DNA of 64,000 nucleotides from Parus major (Eukaryota; Chordata; Aves; Passeriformes; Paridae): contig NC_031773.1 of NCBI RefSeq assembly GCF_001522545.3, positions 25,865,685 through 25,929,684 on the forward strand. The letters are read 5' to 3'. Of this stretch, positions 25,391 to 38,400 are shown piece by piece (within the stretch, counting starts at the first letter, position 1; every line of letters begins with the position of its first letter). The notes beneath the pieces are model-generated. The model made no database searches. It had not been told where the DNA came from and saw only the letters and a program-made list of their open reading frames with translations. Position numbers and translations under genes: made by a program.

Positions 25391-27217
25391 GTTTCCACTG
25401 TCAGAACCCTTGCATGTGCTGTTATTGCTCCTCTGTGACTGTGGGAAAAGCTAATGCACCCCGTGTTTGCTTTAAGTTTGGTGAGAAATATTTCTAAACA
25501 AATAGCAAACAATATTATTTTTAATAATTAAAATTGTTGAAATATATAGATAGCAGCTGTGACCTGCAGACATTTAAGCCATGCCTACTGTCCTTTTGAC
25601 ACCTAAGAAATACTCACATAGAGATTCCACCCTGAAGGCATTAGGAGAGTCCTTAGTGCTGGGCTCTTGATGGGGGGGAAGACAGGGCTAGTCTGATCTG
25701 ATGCCTGGGGCTGTGCCCAATTCAGCATAAGCTGGAGTGTCAGAACAGCTACCTCGACATACCATACTAATTCTAAATGACCTTTCAGTGTATAGTAGCA
25801 AAGTAAACATCTGATTACTGCAGGAAGATCTGTAGCAGATTGGGTAACTATGAGAACAAAACTACATTTTTTATAGTCTGACCTTGGTACAATAGTACAG
25901 GATCCAGAGCTCCAAGAGAAGTGATAGAGTATACCTGTTCCCACACTGTGAACAGTCCAGTGGTAAGGTATTCCACACAAATAGCAGATATTAATCTGCA
26001 AGTTTGTGTTTGGAAAGATGACACTGGAATTTGAAATAAATTTGAATAAAGTCTAATGGAAGAAAGTACCACTTAAAATTAGAGCAAGACACAAAGAGAA
26101 TCTTAAAGTCTTCCTGATTTCTACAGCTAGCTGTTAGATGCATGCATTTTCTCCAGGCATGGGATCTACCTGTAGTTTTCTCCAGAGGACAACACCAGAG
26201 AAGAAAGGCAGCAGCAACAATGCCCTGAATCTGGGGAATATGTCCTGTGGTAGCACATTCCCTGACAGGTTCCAGGACCCTGAACCCCGTCCTGTCATAC
26301 AGTTTGGTGTAAAAGGGACATATTGCTGTGTGTGGTGATGTGTGTGTGTGTCTGTTGTGGGCCCATACATGCAGGGAATCTTCTGCCAGTCTGATGACTT
26401 GTGAGGCCTGAGCAAGACCAAAACATGACAGAAGAAACCATAAACAAATGTGACCCTCCTCACTGTGCTAATTTGTAGGATGTAACAAGTTTAGCATTCA
26501 GTTTCTCAGACTGCCAAACCACAATGCTGTCTTAAATGGAAGCTTTTATACTCTGTGGAACAGAACAGTCAAATTAGTGAACCCAGAATATATGTGAGTT
26601 TCTGTTGCTATGCTAAGAAGTATGAAAAAGCAAAGGATTCATGCATCAATTATAATTTATGTTTCTAGGTGTGTACAGGTATATATGACTGTTTGGAAAC
26701 CTGCCATTGTAAGATAAAATAGGTTATCTCTTTTTCTTTTTTCCTTTGTTCCAAAAATACTTTTTTGCTGCAGGAATGTCTTGTATTCACTCTTGCAAAC
26801 AAGAAGTCAGTGCTATATATTCTTTAATATAGGAGGATTTATGTATCAAATTAGCTTGGAGTTATATTTTAAAAAATCACAGAAGTAGAATCTCTAGCAC
26901 AGACTTCACAGTTAAAAATGGCTGTGGAAGAGATGAAATATAATGTAGTAGTAGTACAATACTTGGTCTCAAAAATCCAATCAGAAATTTTTTTGTTTAA
27001 AAATCTCTGCAGCCCTACTGAAATATGTGCTGCTTCACATTTATCTCATATTTACCCCTACCTGAAGTAAGAATTTTTGTTGAAAGATGCAAAAATATCC
27101 AGACTTTTTAGACTATTGCTTCTTTTAAAAAAATGAAGAAAATATTTGACATGGGAGAGAAAAACTAGGTCTTGGAATTTGCTAGCTTTGTTGGTGTTTC
27201 CAGAGGTGCATGAGGTT
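25391..27217. other. Intron with no gene seen
   Basis: A slightly GC-richer segment at about 25600-26470 carries chance-sized minus-strand ORFs of 132 and 109 codons and a TG-rich run (listed separately). No family is recognised. An eroded retroelement is possible but not supported by any motif. Confidence 0.55.
26325..26359 (+). repeat. Imperfect (TG)n run
   Basis: GCTGTGTGTGGTGATGTGTG continues into further TG and TCTG units. It is interrupted, so probably only mildly unstable. Confidence 0.85.
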
Positions 27218-27380
27218 GACCAGGGAGATTGTGGTGTTGCTATTCCTGGATATATTAAAAAAACATTTGGACATGGTCCTTTGCAATTGGTCTAGGTGGC
27301 CCTGCTTCAGCAGGTGGATTGAACCTCTAGAAGAGCTCCAGAGGTCCCTTCCAACCTCAGTCATTCTCTGATTCTGTGAT
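27218..27380 (+). mobile_element. CR1 LINE 3'-end fragment (clearest copy in the window)
   Basis: It follows the avian CR1 terminus almost throughout: GACCAGGGAGATTGTGG, CCTGGATATATTAAAA, TTTGGACATGGTCCTTTGCA, TCTAGGTGGCCCTGCTTCAG, CAGGTGGATTGAACC, GAGCTCCAGAGGTCCCTTCC, AACCTCAGTCATTCTCTGAT and TCTGTGAT. The ending is the terminal 8-mer repeat (ATTCTGTG type), so the 3' end is intact. The 5' part was never copied or has been lost, as usual for CR1. It lies on the plus strand. Confidence 0.93.
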
Positions 27381-30300
27381 CTTCAAAGGAAAAATCTTTG
27401 GACCATTACTGTCAAGAGATGAAATATTTAGCATAGGAAGTTCAGAGTAGAGTAGTTACTCAGCAGTAGCCCTGAATACTGCAAGAATGTTGCTGTTTGA
27501 TTATAACCTAAACCACTACAGCCTAGTATTGTTTCAGCTTCAAAGACAGGCCAAGATTTGAAGCTGAGTTTTTTGTTAGCCAAATTATTTTGCTAAGCTG
27601 AACTTTTCTAGTCATATCCAGCAAGACCTCATTTTCACCACAGCTTTCATTAGCATGAGGCACTAAGTATTTCATATTGCAAGTATAATGTGATTTTTAA
27701 AACAGAACAAAACTTTCTCCAGGCTGAACAGTTCCAGATCTCTCACCCTTTCCTCTTAGGAGAGATTCCTCAATCTCTTAATTATCTTCACAGCATTCCC
27801 TTGGCCTCCAGTATGTCCATGTGTACTGCACTGAGGAGGTGCAGGTGTGTCTCCAGGTGCCAGGTACAGGGCAAGGATGAAATACTGGCACTGCTCTGTC
27901 TAATGCAGCCCAGGTTACCAGCACATGAACTGAATGAACTGACCCCAGTATAATGCAATGAAGAAAACACAATAAAAACTGAAAGAGCTACTAAGTTAAA
28001 AAATGTACAGAGAAATTCTCTGAAGGATATTATCAGAAATGTTAACTTTCTGTTGTAGAAATGCTAAATTTGTGCTCCTGTAGTTGAACTTTGCCTTTCT
28101 CAAGTTTAGGAAATTTTAGCTGTGTCCAAATTTATTTGAAGTGCAGTCTTTGTTGGCACGTAGCCTTATCAACTTGTTTTGGTTTTATATGATGACGTGC
28201 CTGTACTTTATCAATGAATTCCTGAAAATAAATACGACTTATTTTCCTTACTCACAAAAGGGGGTGAGTGAATCACTCAGTCCTGTTAAATTCATGTCTT
28301 GTGAACATTCCCACTAGCATACACTGGCCACACTGCTGTAATTCAGCTGTCACCTAGAGCAAAACCTCAAAAAATATTTGTTCACATTTCTGGGGGATAA
28401 ATACTGTACAATGAATCTGTCATTTAAAGTAAAGAAAGTTTTGGCACAAATGTTTAAAATAGGCAAAGGAAAAAGGAATTAATTTCAGTTTGGACTGAAA
28501 ATTTATCAGAGGAGTAAGCTGGGTACATCCTTAGTTTCATTCTCTGCTTTTGACATGCCATTGCATAGGTCCATAAACATTCTAGTGTTTAGAAAAACAC
28601 TTAAAATAAATAATGAAAAAGGAGGCAAAATATAGAATATGAAAGCCTTTGGTTCTTTAAACAGAATTTATTATGTTCAAAGTTACAACTTGATAAAAGG
28701 CAAGCATAACTTGAATTAAAATATTAATCCATCCATGCCATTTAGTTCTTTGAAATATTCATAGCCTTTTTTTAGTGGTCATGGTTTGTGTTGAGGGGGC
28801 AGTAAAGTGGGGGAGGCTTTGATGAAAAAAAGCTTTCAACAAAACCAACACAGTCAAACTGACAGGAATGTGAATGAATTTAGAAAATTGGTCCAGTTGG
28901 GAGTTATGTTATTGTAGAAAATCCTCTTTAAACTTCATAGTCCATATTCATAAAACACTTAGAACACCATCAATATCTTCCTGCAAAATCCATTTTCTTC
29001 TCTCTGTCTCTAATGTAGACTTCCAGCTTGGTCTTATTTACTCCCCCATTTGTTCTCATTTCCAAGTACTATCAGTACTATTCAGCTGCCAAATAAAATA
29101 TGTCTCATATTTTCCCTGGGTGTTTAATTCTTGTTTTGCCTGCTCTTTCCCCTCATCCTGCTTTCTTTTTTCTTTCTTTCCTATTTCTCACTCTATGATC
29201 TTCAAGGCAGAAATCCTATTTTTTTTAATGTTTTGCATTAATAAAGCACTACATTTACTCTTCTCAGGTGAAAAAGGGACACCTGACAGTCTCATTTTAT
29301 TCGTGACAGTGTAAGTTCATTTAGGGTGGATAGGAGAATGAAATATGCAACAATACTGCCTTTCATTTACATGGTTTGACTAGATCTTCTTTTGTAACAA
29401 TTCTAATTTTTTAAGTCTGCCTTTATAATATGGCTTGGATCCTATTTCAAGGTCTCTTTTTTTTACTATATGCATACATTTTAAAATGGAAATTCAAAGA
29501 CAGAAGAAGAAATGTGAGCAAAAGATGTCCGAGGAAGATAACTAAGACAGAAGAGGGCTGGATGCAGCTGGGAATATGAAAAGCAAGACACAGGCAAGAA
29601 GTCAAAATAGGTGAATAGAGGAGGGAAAGATAAGTAATGGAGGGTGACGTAAGGTTAATGGTACAAATGAATTAATCTGGTGGCCAAAGAGGAGCAGTCA
29701 GTAGTTGCAGTGACTGGAAGCACAAGGTGGAGTGCCCCCACATTCTGCTTGCCCTTTTATACTATATCCTAATTATTAAATTTCCTCACTGAGTCATTCA
29801 TACTCTTTTCTAATAAGCAAAGGTAATACAAGAGGCAAAGGGAAGATCTGTAAGATGTGTTATGGAGGAGAATGCACTGAGCCCTTGTCCTTCTAAAATA
29901 CAAAGCTTGATTTTTTTAAGCAACAAATGTGTTGAAAACATTCTATTTAGAGGTATTTTTTGAAATTCACTCCAAATGTATGGTTTTATCTTTGTGTGAC
30001 TGTTGTTAAATGAAGAACAAAGCTTTTACTACCTTTTCTTGTGTTTGGAGTGGGGAGGGTGTGAAAAATACATAGCAGTGTAGGTAAAATGCAATGACCT
30101 TTTATTGTCAGTCAAAATAACTGTAAGGAAACACAACAATGAAAAATAACAATTATTTTTTAAAAAAGTTTAAAATAGTGTTTAGACATACTAAAAAACT
30201 TTAAATAAGTTGCAGTTTATTTCAAGGCGGTAAGAGTATCAGGCTTATCTTTTGTAAAGCTTGTTGGGTTGAGCTTTGTTCCTTGTGTATAAAAATAAAG

Positions 30301-33300
30301 ACAAATTTTTCTCTTAGTGGTTTCCCTTGTTGAACTGTAAAAGGAAATATTTTCCAGAGTTCACACAATAATTAGATAGTACGACATTTTCACTAACATT
30401 TTAGCTGGAGTTCTTTAGATGACCTTTTCCAGTTGTAGAAACAACCCTCAATTTATCTTGCTAAAATTCCAGAGAATATGGGGTAAGTTATAATAAGAAG
30501 TTATGTGGACATTTTATAAAGTAACCTCTATTGGAAAGAAAAGTAATTGATATATTTTTAATAATTTGTTGTAAACACTCACAGGGCATTATATTCTTTA
30601 CCATTATCTTTCAAATAATGTGTTATGTTCACAGTATTGTTTTGGAAAAGGAAAACTACCTTCATCATATTTTGAAACAGATTTTCTGTGACATCATATG
30701 AATTTTGTCTGACTACTACTTAAATTTTAGGAATCCAACCCTATAATTAACCAGGAAACTATCTTGTAGAAGGAATTCATATGAAATATCCCTATATTGA
30801 ATTTGTATTAGTTATGATCAAAAATGGAAGGAAACAGAATATTCTAATTGCTGAAATTCCTGTATCATCATAGCTTCTAGGCTTCATGTTTTTTCCATAA
30901 ATTCTCTTGTTTCATAATTATATAAGGGAAAGAACTTCTGGGTGTTCTTCCCTAGCAATATATAGAAACGTGACAGGCTGTAAAAGTGTGTGTATGTAGA
31001 GTTCAAAATGAGCTATTTCAAAACAAGCAGGACTTCCCTTCACTAGTGCTTTTTATGAGAGACAAAGACAACTGCAAATGTATTCATCACTGATATTCTG
31101 AAAGTCTTCAGAGTTCAAGGTTTTATACAAGGTGATAATATCGTTGTTGTAGCCTTTTCACATTGTTTGAAAACAGATAGTATAAAGACCTGAAAAATTC
31201 TTGTAGTCACAGTTTATGATGGATCCATGGACCATGGACTACTTGTACACAGGTCAAGGAGAACACATTACCTGTACTTTAGCACTCTATTAAGGTGAGA
31301 TTAAGATTCTTTCTGCCATATCTTCTGTAGAAAAAACCCAAAGCATGCACAAACCCCAGGATTTGTGCTGCTCCTCGACAATAAATTTCATGGTCTGAAT
31401 AATTGGGGTACCAAATCAGGCCACAGCTTTTGTGTGCAGGTAGTCATGTGAATTGTAATGCAGTGTTTACTAAAAATACAGCAGCAAATAGGAAACTACA
31501 TTCATTGCAGTTATAGACAAGAAGATAAGATGAGCAAGGTCAAGTGTTGCAGTAAACAGTGAAAATTCTGCTTTAAAATTTCCATGCATTCCAGGACAGT
31601 TGAAAAGACAAAAAGCTTTTTCTTACAATTTCCTCTTATTTTGATTTATTAATAAATTACCCTTTATCAGATTTCTCACAAAAACAAACAAAAAAAACAA
31701 AAAAAACCCCCAAAAACCCAAAAAACTTTGCAATTTAACCCTGTAGATCCAAGTTCCAGGTTTTTCTGGGCCAGTCTCTATTAGCCATAAAAGCCATGCA
31801 AATATTTAAATATTTTCAAATTGACAATTGGTGTTTATATAGCCTTATTCCACTTGAGGAAAATCTAGGATGAATTTCTAGTATTTTCCTCTGTATTTTA
31901 AAATTACCATAATTCCCATATCTGAAATGAGTAATTTTAGTTATTATGTCATGCTGTAAAGCTCATTTTTCCCTGTTCCTAGTTGTTAACAGGATATAAA
32001 GATGTTCCATGTTCAAGAAAAGAAAAATATGGTTTGAATGGAAATGTGAAAGGGAAACATGTGGATAGACTATAAAGGTCTTGAAAATTTAAAATAACTT
32101 AATGATTAGAAGAAAAAAGAAAACCCTGCAAAATTCTTTATCTTTTTCATAATTTTTTCTGTTTGTTTTTTTTATCCTAGAACACACTTCCTAGGCATTT
32201 ATATAATCTGAAGTAATAGAAGCAAAAAGGCTACGTGCATTATTATCAGATGTAATATATTTCATGAACACACCTGAGATCTGCCAAATCCCTGCCTTTG
32301 GGAAGATATTTCAGACAGAAAGAGCTCTTCAACATCACCCTTGACCCTGAGTATGTTTGAAGGCCATTTTCTGCCTGTACAGGAAAGTCAGTGTTGGGCA
32401 ATTTCACTTTGCTTTACAGAATGATTCATTCATAGTCTGTGGTACTTCAGGAGTCCCTCTGGTGTCAGGTAATCTTGTACAGATGTGTAGAGTGTGTGAA
32501 CCTGGTTTAGCCTCGTTCAGGGCAGCTGAAAGTGTAACCATGGTAGAACAGAGAGGGAAATAAATTCTTTTTAGTATAGGGCTGAGGTAGGTTACGTCTG
32601 CCTTTATGCTGGAGGAAAGGAGGCCTTGAAGACTTTGTCAACATTTGATTCTTGATCTGCTTCAAGACAGGATGGCTGCAAGCTCCCTTTTATTCAAGGC
32701 TTTTTCAACTCTACTTAAGCTGGCTGATCTTTGTTTCTTTGTATTTTATCAATATGTCTAAAAATAAACATTTTTTTTCAGAATGGAAAAGGATTCGCAA
32801 GTCTGTTTGACAAGCTTTACATTTTTCTTTTTCTGTAATTTGCATGGAAAAATCTTCCAACCTGCTCTATGGCTCAAAGCTGTATTTTAGAGAAGACAGG
32901 AAATGCACTATGAATTTTCTAACATTTGTTTACATAATATGGAACAAAAAGTGATAATAATCTTCAGATTTTTCCTATGCTCCAAGCACTGGCTGCAAGT
33001 AAAAGGCTATTATTTGTGCAAAGTCTCTAAAAAAAAAGGAGCAGCAAAACCCAATATGTCATCTATCAAAGCACCAGCAAGGTACTAGCGCTGTTCGAGA
33101 AGTGAATGATCACTAATTCCTCTGAAAGAAATTATCCCCATTCAACTTGCTCTGAATTTGTAATTCCTCGTGAGAGACAGAATCCCAAAAGAAATTAAAG
33201 CTTCCCAATTTCAGTGGCTAAAAGATTAAATACTTTGAGATAATTCATGTGCACAAGATGTATCCTGTTGCTGGCAAAAGAAGGAAGAATATATCAGAAG

Positions 33301-35458
33301 ACTGTACAAAAGTATAGTAATTACAAGTACTACTTGAGGAAATTATACTGAGGCAGTCTTAAGGAAACCCAAAACTGTTTAACTAACAACCCTTAAATTT
33401 ATTAAGAGAGAGTGCAATTTTTTACTTTAAGAGAAATAATTGACATTTGGTATAGCACTATGTGATTTGATTTCTTCTGAACACTGAAAAAGTGAAGGTG
33501 AGGAAAGAGTTAAATTTGAAAGGTTGGAAAGCATTGCAGGATAACTAATGGCCATGCCTGTATAATGTTATAGATGCTCATATGCATTTGTTTGCTGACT
33601 CTGTCACATCGTATATGTATGGTTTGAGTAAGAATTTTTCAGTAAATTGTGGTTCTGTAGTCCATTCTTTCTGACAGCCACAGTGAGCTGAGTGAACTTT
33701 GGATCAGGTTTTTGTTACAAATGAATGCTTATAACTTGGTGTCATTGTTCTTTAAAAGCTTTAAAGGGTTGTGAGAAGTCAGAAGATGTGGCATCCCATT
33801 GCAGCCTCCAGTGCCTCCATGTGCTGCTTTTGTGTCACAGTATCATGGCAAGTTAAATGTCTGGAACTGATTGAGTTTCATTTTGTTCTGCACAACCTAG
33901 GAAATCCTTGTACTAGTATGCAGAAGAGTGTGTTTTTTGCATTCCCCATCCTGCAGAGGTTTCCGTCAGTCTAGCCTTTTTATTAATCATAGTAAGAATG
34001 TAAATATGTAATTATGTGTAATTTCAAAATAATTATTTTCAGGGTTTTCCAAAGTATAGCTTTGTTGTTTCTTCATCTTTTAAATTCTCATAGGCATCCA
34101 GTTATTTTGAATGTGTCTATTTGATAAATGCAGAGGGCTTTTAGACTCAGTTGTTTGTTTATTATGCTTTCAAACATTTTGAATATCTGTTTAGTATTCA
34201 GTGAAATAGTGTAGGAAAAAACATCTGTAGTGCAGCTGCAATGACACCACCTTTATGTTTGATCTTCAGGGAATCCAATGTACCAGTGTATTTGTATTTT
34301 TCTGGTTTTTTAGTGGTTTAGGGCTTTAGAAGTAATTAAAAGGTGCAGAAATTGTAAACTTTTAATCATATTTAAGTGAAGCAGCTCAATAATATAAGTG
34401 CTGTACTCACTTTAGTCTTCTCATCTGCCTTCTTGAGTGCACCTCAAAAGTTTGCGTTGTAAGAAAACACTTTAAAAAATGTATTATACTTTTATTTTCC
34501 TTTTCTGATTTTTTTCTTCCTCACAAGTATTAATCCACAGGAAAAGCACTGAAGTTATCTTAGGTGTCTCCAATGTCTTTAATGAGGTTTCTTAACATAG
34601 AAAATACCTTTAGTTATGATCTGTTAATTAAGAATTGCCACTTCACAGAGGCTCTTCAGTACATTAAGCAATCAAAAGAGAACATTGTATGGTCTTCTTG
34701 AACCTGTTTTAAGAAAGTATTTATTTTTTTGTATTATATAAATAATAATGACCTCTTTTCTATAAGGCTTCAATCTCTTATTTATGTTTAGATTGGAGAA
34801 GCATCCTAGTTCGTCAGAATATTTTCTAAGGCATATATAGGAAAATGCAAACCCCAAAATTACCCATCTAAAATTACTCCTCTTAAAAGTTTCATTATAG
34901 TCACTGAAGTTAGGTCTGGAACTAATACAGTGTCTTGACCTTAAGTTCTAAAAATGAGTTTATCCATAATGCTTCAGAAGAAAATGAAATTTTACTTTAA
35001 TTGATATAAGAAAACTAAACCACATTGGAGTTGCCATTTTAGTGTTTTGAAATTTATTTTTGCAAAGTTGTTTCTTCTTGAGTGAGTTTTCTTATAAAAC
35101 ATTTTCTTTCTGATCCTGTTCTTAGAAGACATTAATTAGCATGCAAGTGGGGTTTTTCGGGGCTTTTTTTTCCTTAACACAAATACATCCTTTTTTTATG
35201 TAGTTAAAGTCTGAGGGCAAAACCTGAGTATTAATATTTTCATGCACAAACTCCAGTGTCAAATTTGTTGAAGCTATTCTTATCAACAGTGTCTAGTAGA
35301 TTCACAGTGTTTGCGACTATCTGAAATAAACATGAGACATCTACCCCATAAGAGTTGTATATCTAGAGCTAGCCTTGAGGAGCAATGGCAAAGGAGGTTT
35401 TCCTTCAAAATGATGCATTTTAAAATGTTCTGTTTCTCAGTTCTAGTCTTGATAAAAG

Positions 35459-35464
<6 letters not shown>
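27381..35464. other. Intron with no gene seen
   Basis: Includes the longest ORF in the window after the exon (146 codons, plus strand 28874-29314). It is Phe/Ser/Leu-rich, reads through a pyrimidine-rich stretch and has no recognisable domain. A 15-bp inverted repeat of TGAGTGA lies at 28265-28279. The rest is AT-rich with no element identified. Confidence 0.6.
31680..31726 (+). repeat. A/C low-complexity tract
   Basis: Almost only A with C runs: AAAACAAACAAAAAAAACAA, then ACCCCCAAAAACCCAAAAAA. It resembles the tract at 49214-49310. It is probably slippage-derived, with no clear retroposon body next to it. Confidence 0.9.

Positions 35465-35489
<25 letters not shown>
35465..35489 (+). repeat. 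(AT)n dinucleotide run, 12.5 units
   Basis: Twenty-five bases of perfect AT, bounded by two copies of AAAAGTATATA (about 35455 and 35502). It is self-complementary and could extrude a cruciform. Confidence 0.97.
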
Positions 35490-38400
35490 AAATAGTATAT
35501 AAAAGTATATATTCTACCCAAAGGGCAACCAATACCCATTTTAGTTCAGAAGGTTCCCAGTGAAGTTCAGGAACTTTGAAGAGGAGCTTAGAGAAAATTT
35601 CCTATTTTTCTCAATTTAGAATGGCTTAGAATTGCAGGAGGTGAAAAGAGAATGACAATGCTCTCAAATCTATATTGTGCAGTTAGAAAGGAGACATTTT
35701 CAAGGAGGAGGTCTGATGATGAAGACAAAGTATGAGCTATCCTTGGTAGGAAGAGTATCTTAAGAAAGCTGAGGTTGCTGATACCTCACTTTGTTATAAG
35801 CATACACAGAAGTAGAACTGAGTTTTAGTGGATGCTTTCATATATAATTCCCATCACATATGAATTTTCCATTTCCTATTCCCTGTGCTCCTCACTGACT
35901 GAACAGTAAATAAAATCTCAGTTGACATTTCTGCACTGATCTCTTTCTTGGGACTGTATTTTAATATGAGCACCTCATCCATCTGCTTGCTCTCAAATTT
36001 CCTCTTGGGCTTAGAACACAGGTGCTACTGAAAGAGAATTTGTTGAATATTTGATAAATTTTGCCTTATGTTTACAAGTAATGAAAGGTCACCACCCTTG
36101 TTTATTGGGATTTCAGCTATCCTGTGCTGACTGCATGGAACTATTGATGTAAAGGATATCAAGCAAATAGATGAGCACAACCTTCATGGTAAAAGACAAC
36201 AATTTTTAAAGACATAATTTACTACAGTACAACTTCACTAATATAAAACCACAGGCATTTATTGGTTTCAAGAGGATCAAGAATTGTACTGCAGCAAATG
36301 ATATCTTGAAGACTAAGAGTATTCCTGGAGTGAACCCAATCTGATGTGTCTGAACAAGCTCTATTTCACAAAATATTTCAAAACATCATTCCACATTGTT
36401 TGCTTTCTATTCCAATAAAGAGATTGCTGTGTGTATTCAACATGGAAACTACTTAACCCTTTTAAGACAGACACAACTGAGTAGTACAGAGCAGGATTTC
36501 CTTTCCATCAGCCCCTTTATGTGACATGCTCAGTTTTACCTGAATTTATGAAGATCCTTTGAATCTGTGTTATTGCAATGAAGAATATTGAAGATCCAGA
36601 CAAAAAGAAGACTCTGCTATATATCATCCTAAATTGATGAGCAAAGCATTACTTGGTATTTAACTAAAATAGAATATTTGATACTGCCTTAGGCTTAACC
36701 TCTAAAGATTTGTAAATTGTTAAAGTGAAAAAGTACAACTGCATCTTATCAAAAGACATATTGAAAATTTGACTTTTAGACAGCTATGGTTAGCACAGGG
36801 AGGATTGTTTTCATTTTAGAAAACAAATCTTATTTATGGAATAGGTAGTTCTCTTAAAATAATTAGTGGGAATATTGTCAAATACCAAGTAGCTGTGCTT
36901 TTGTATATTTAAAAGTCTGTTATGTGTTTCTTCCAGAATTATTGCACTGTAATTTTAGGATCAGTTCCTACAATTTTTCTTTAAAATTAAAAGCTTCAAA
37001 GAAAGTCATATTCTCCTTCTCCTCCTTCTCCTCCTCCTCCTCCTCCTCCTCCTTCTCCTCCTTGTTCTACTTCTTCTTCTTCTTCTTCTTCTTCATTTTG
37101 ATTTCAAGAAAACAGTCTGGGACCTGGTGTTAGGAGTTTCTAAAACTGGATCCATTTATTGATACAGTAATGCAAAGATAAGTTCGTAATTTGTGTATTT
37201 GGCATTGTGTTAATTACCTTGCACACACTGAGAATGTTCCTTCAAGCTTAGCCTTAAGAAGTGAAAAAGAAAATACAGCTTCTTTTTTGTATGTCAGTCA
37301 CAACAGAACATGAAATGAATCCTTTTAGTTAAAAGCCTCCTTACAGTATGCATCTTGCTGCTGTGTTCTGCATGTTTTATTCTCTGCCTATCCAGCAATG
37401 GGCCAGTCCTCCAGACCTTCATTGAATTGAAGCTTATAATGCCTTTTCCTGAGCAAAGTAGAGTTTAAGAGGCTTTACTGAGAAAATGGAATAGGGGTCA
37501 AAAGAGCTGAGTACATTTCCATCAGCACTTTAGATGGAATAGCCAAAGTTATGTATGGTAGCAAGCCGGATATACTTTTTATCTGACAATATGATCTTTG
37601 TTTCCACGAGAGGCTTTTAAAGGTGTGAATGTTTTTATTTTAGGTTTGATAGAAGATATTTTATTAGATTTCAAGGGAAGATTTTTTATTCTCTGCAATT
37701 TCTTTATTCTTAAGAAAAAGGGGACCCTTGAAAGAGTCTTTATAAAGATCTGTTTCAGATACAAAATGATTGCAATTTTCTTCCATGCTGCAACAGGCAA
37801 CAATCTTCTCAAGAGTTTAACATCTGCTGAGTTGCAGGACTAGCATTCTATCCTAAAGTTTTTCAGCCAACTTATGGAAGAAGCTGGCTGATGGATACCT
37901 ATGGATGGTGATGTGGCAGCTTTATTACCACTTTTGATGAATGAAGGAATCAATGTCTGCCTGAATCAGATGTAGGTCTTGAAAGAAGATTTAGATAGCA
38001 TTACATTGCATTTTTCTATTATCTGGGTGACAATTGCAAGGATATATATGAACTATATAAAATAGTTCCCTCAGCATGGCAGACACTTAACCAGAAGTAT
38101 GATCACTATCCTGCTGGCAGGAACCTGCCAGCTAAAAACAGCTCCTCTCTAGTTTTTTGCAAGTGACCTAAGATCAGATGCCACCAGAGTGAGGTAACTG
38201 CATCTGGGACTGTTTGCTTTATCTGAGATAAAAAGAAATTGTTTGAAATCTGTGTGTCTTCTTGTAGTATGTTTTCTGTGTGGGGACTTGATCCCAATGA
38301 ATGACCCACTTAGGAAATTGAAAGAGTCAATCCACTCTCACTCATTCCCATCCACTGCATCTGTGGTGATATTTCCAAAACAAGCTAAAACCACCTAAAT

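Noticed and set aside
25603..26001. 132-codon minus-strand ORF
   Set aside because: No recognisable family and no promoter or splice support. A second overlapping minus-strand ORF in another frame reflects lower stop density in a GC-richer patch.
28874..29314. 146-codon plus-strand ORF
   Set aside because: Longest ORF in the window, but it is Phe/Ser/Leu-rich through a pyrimidine-rich stretch, has no domain or splice context, and is of a length expected by chance in 64 kb.
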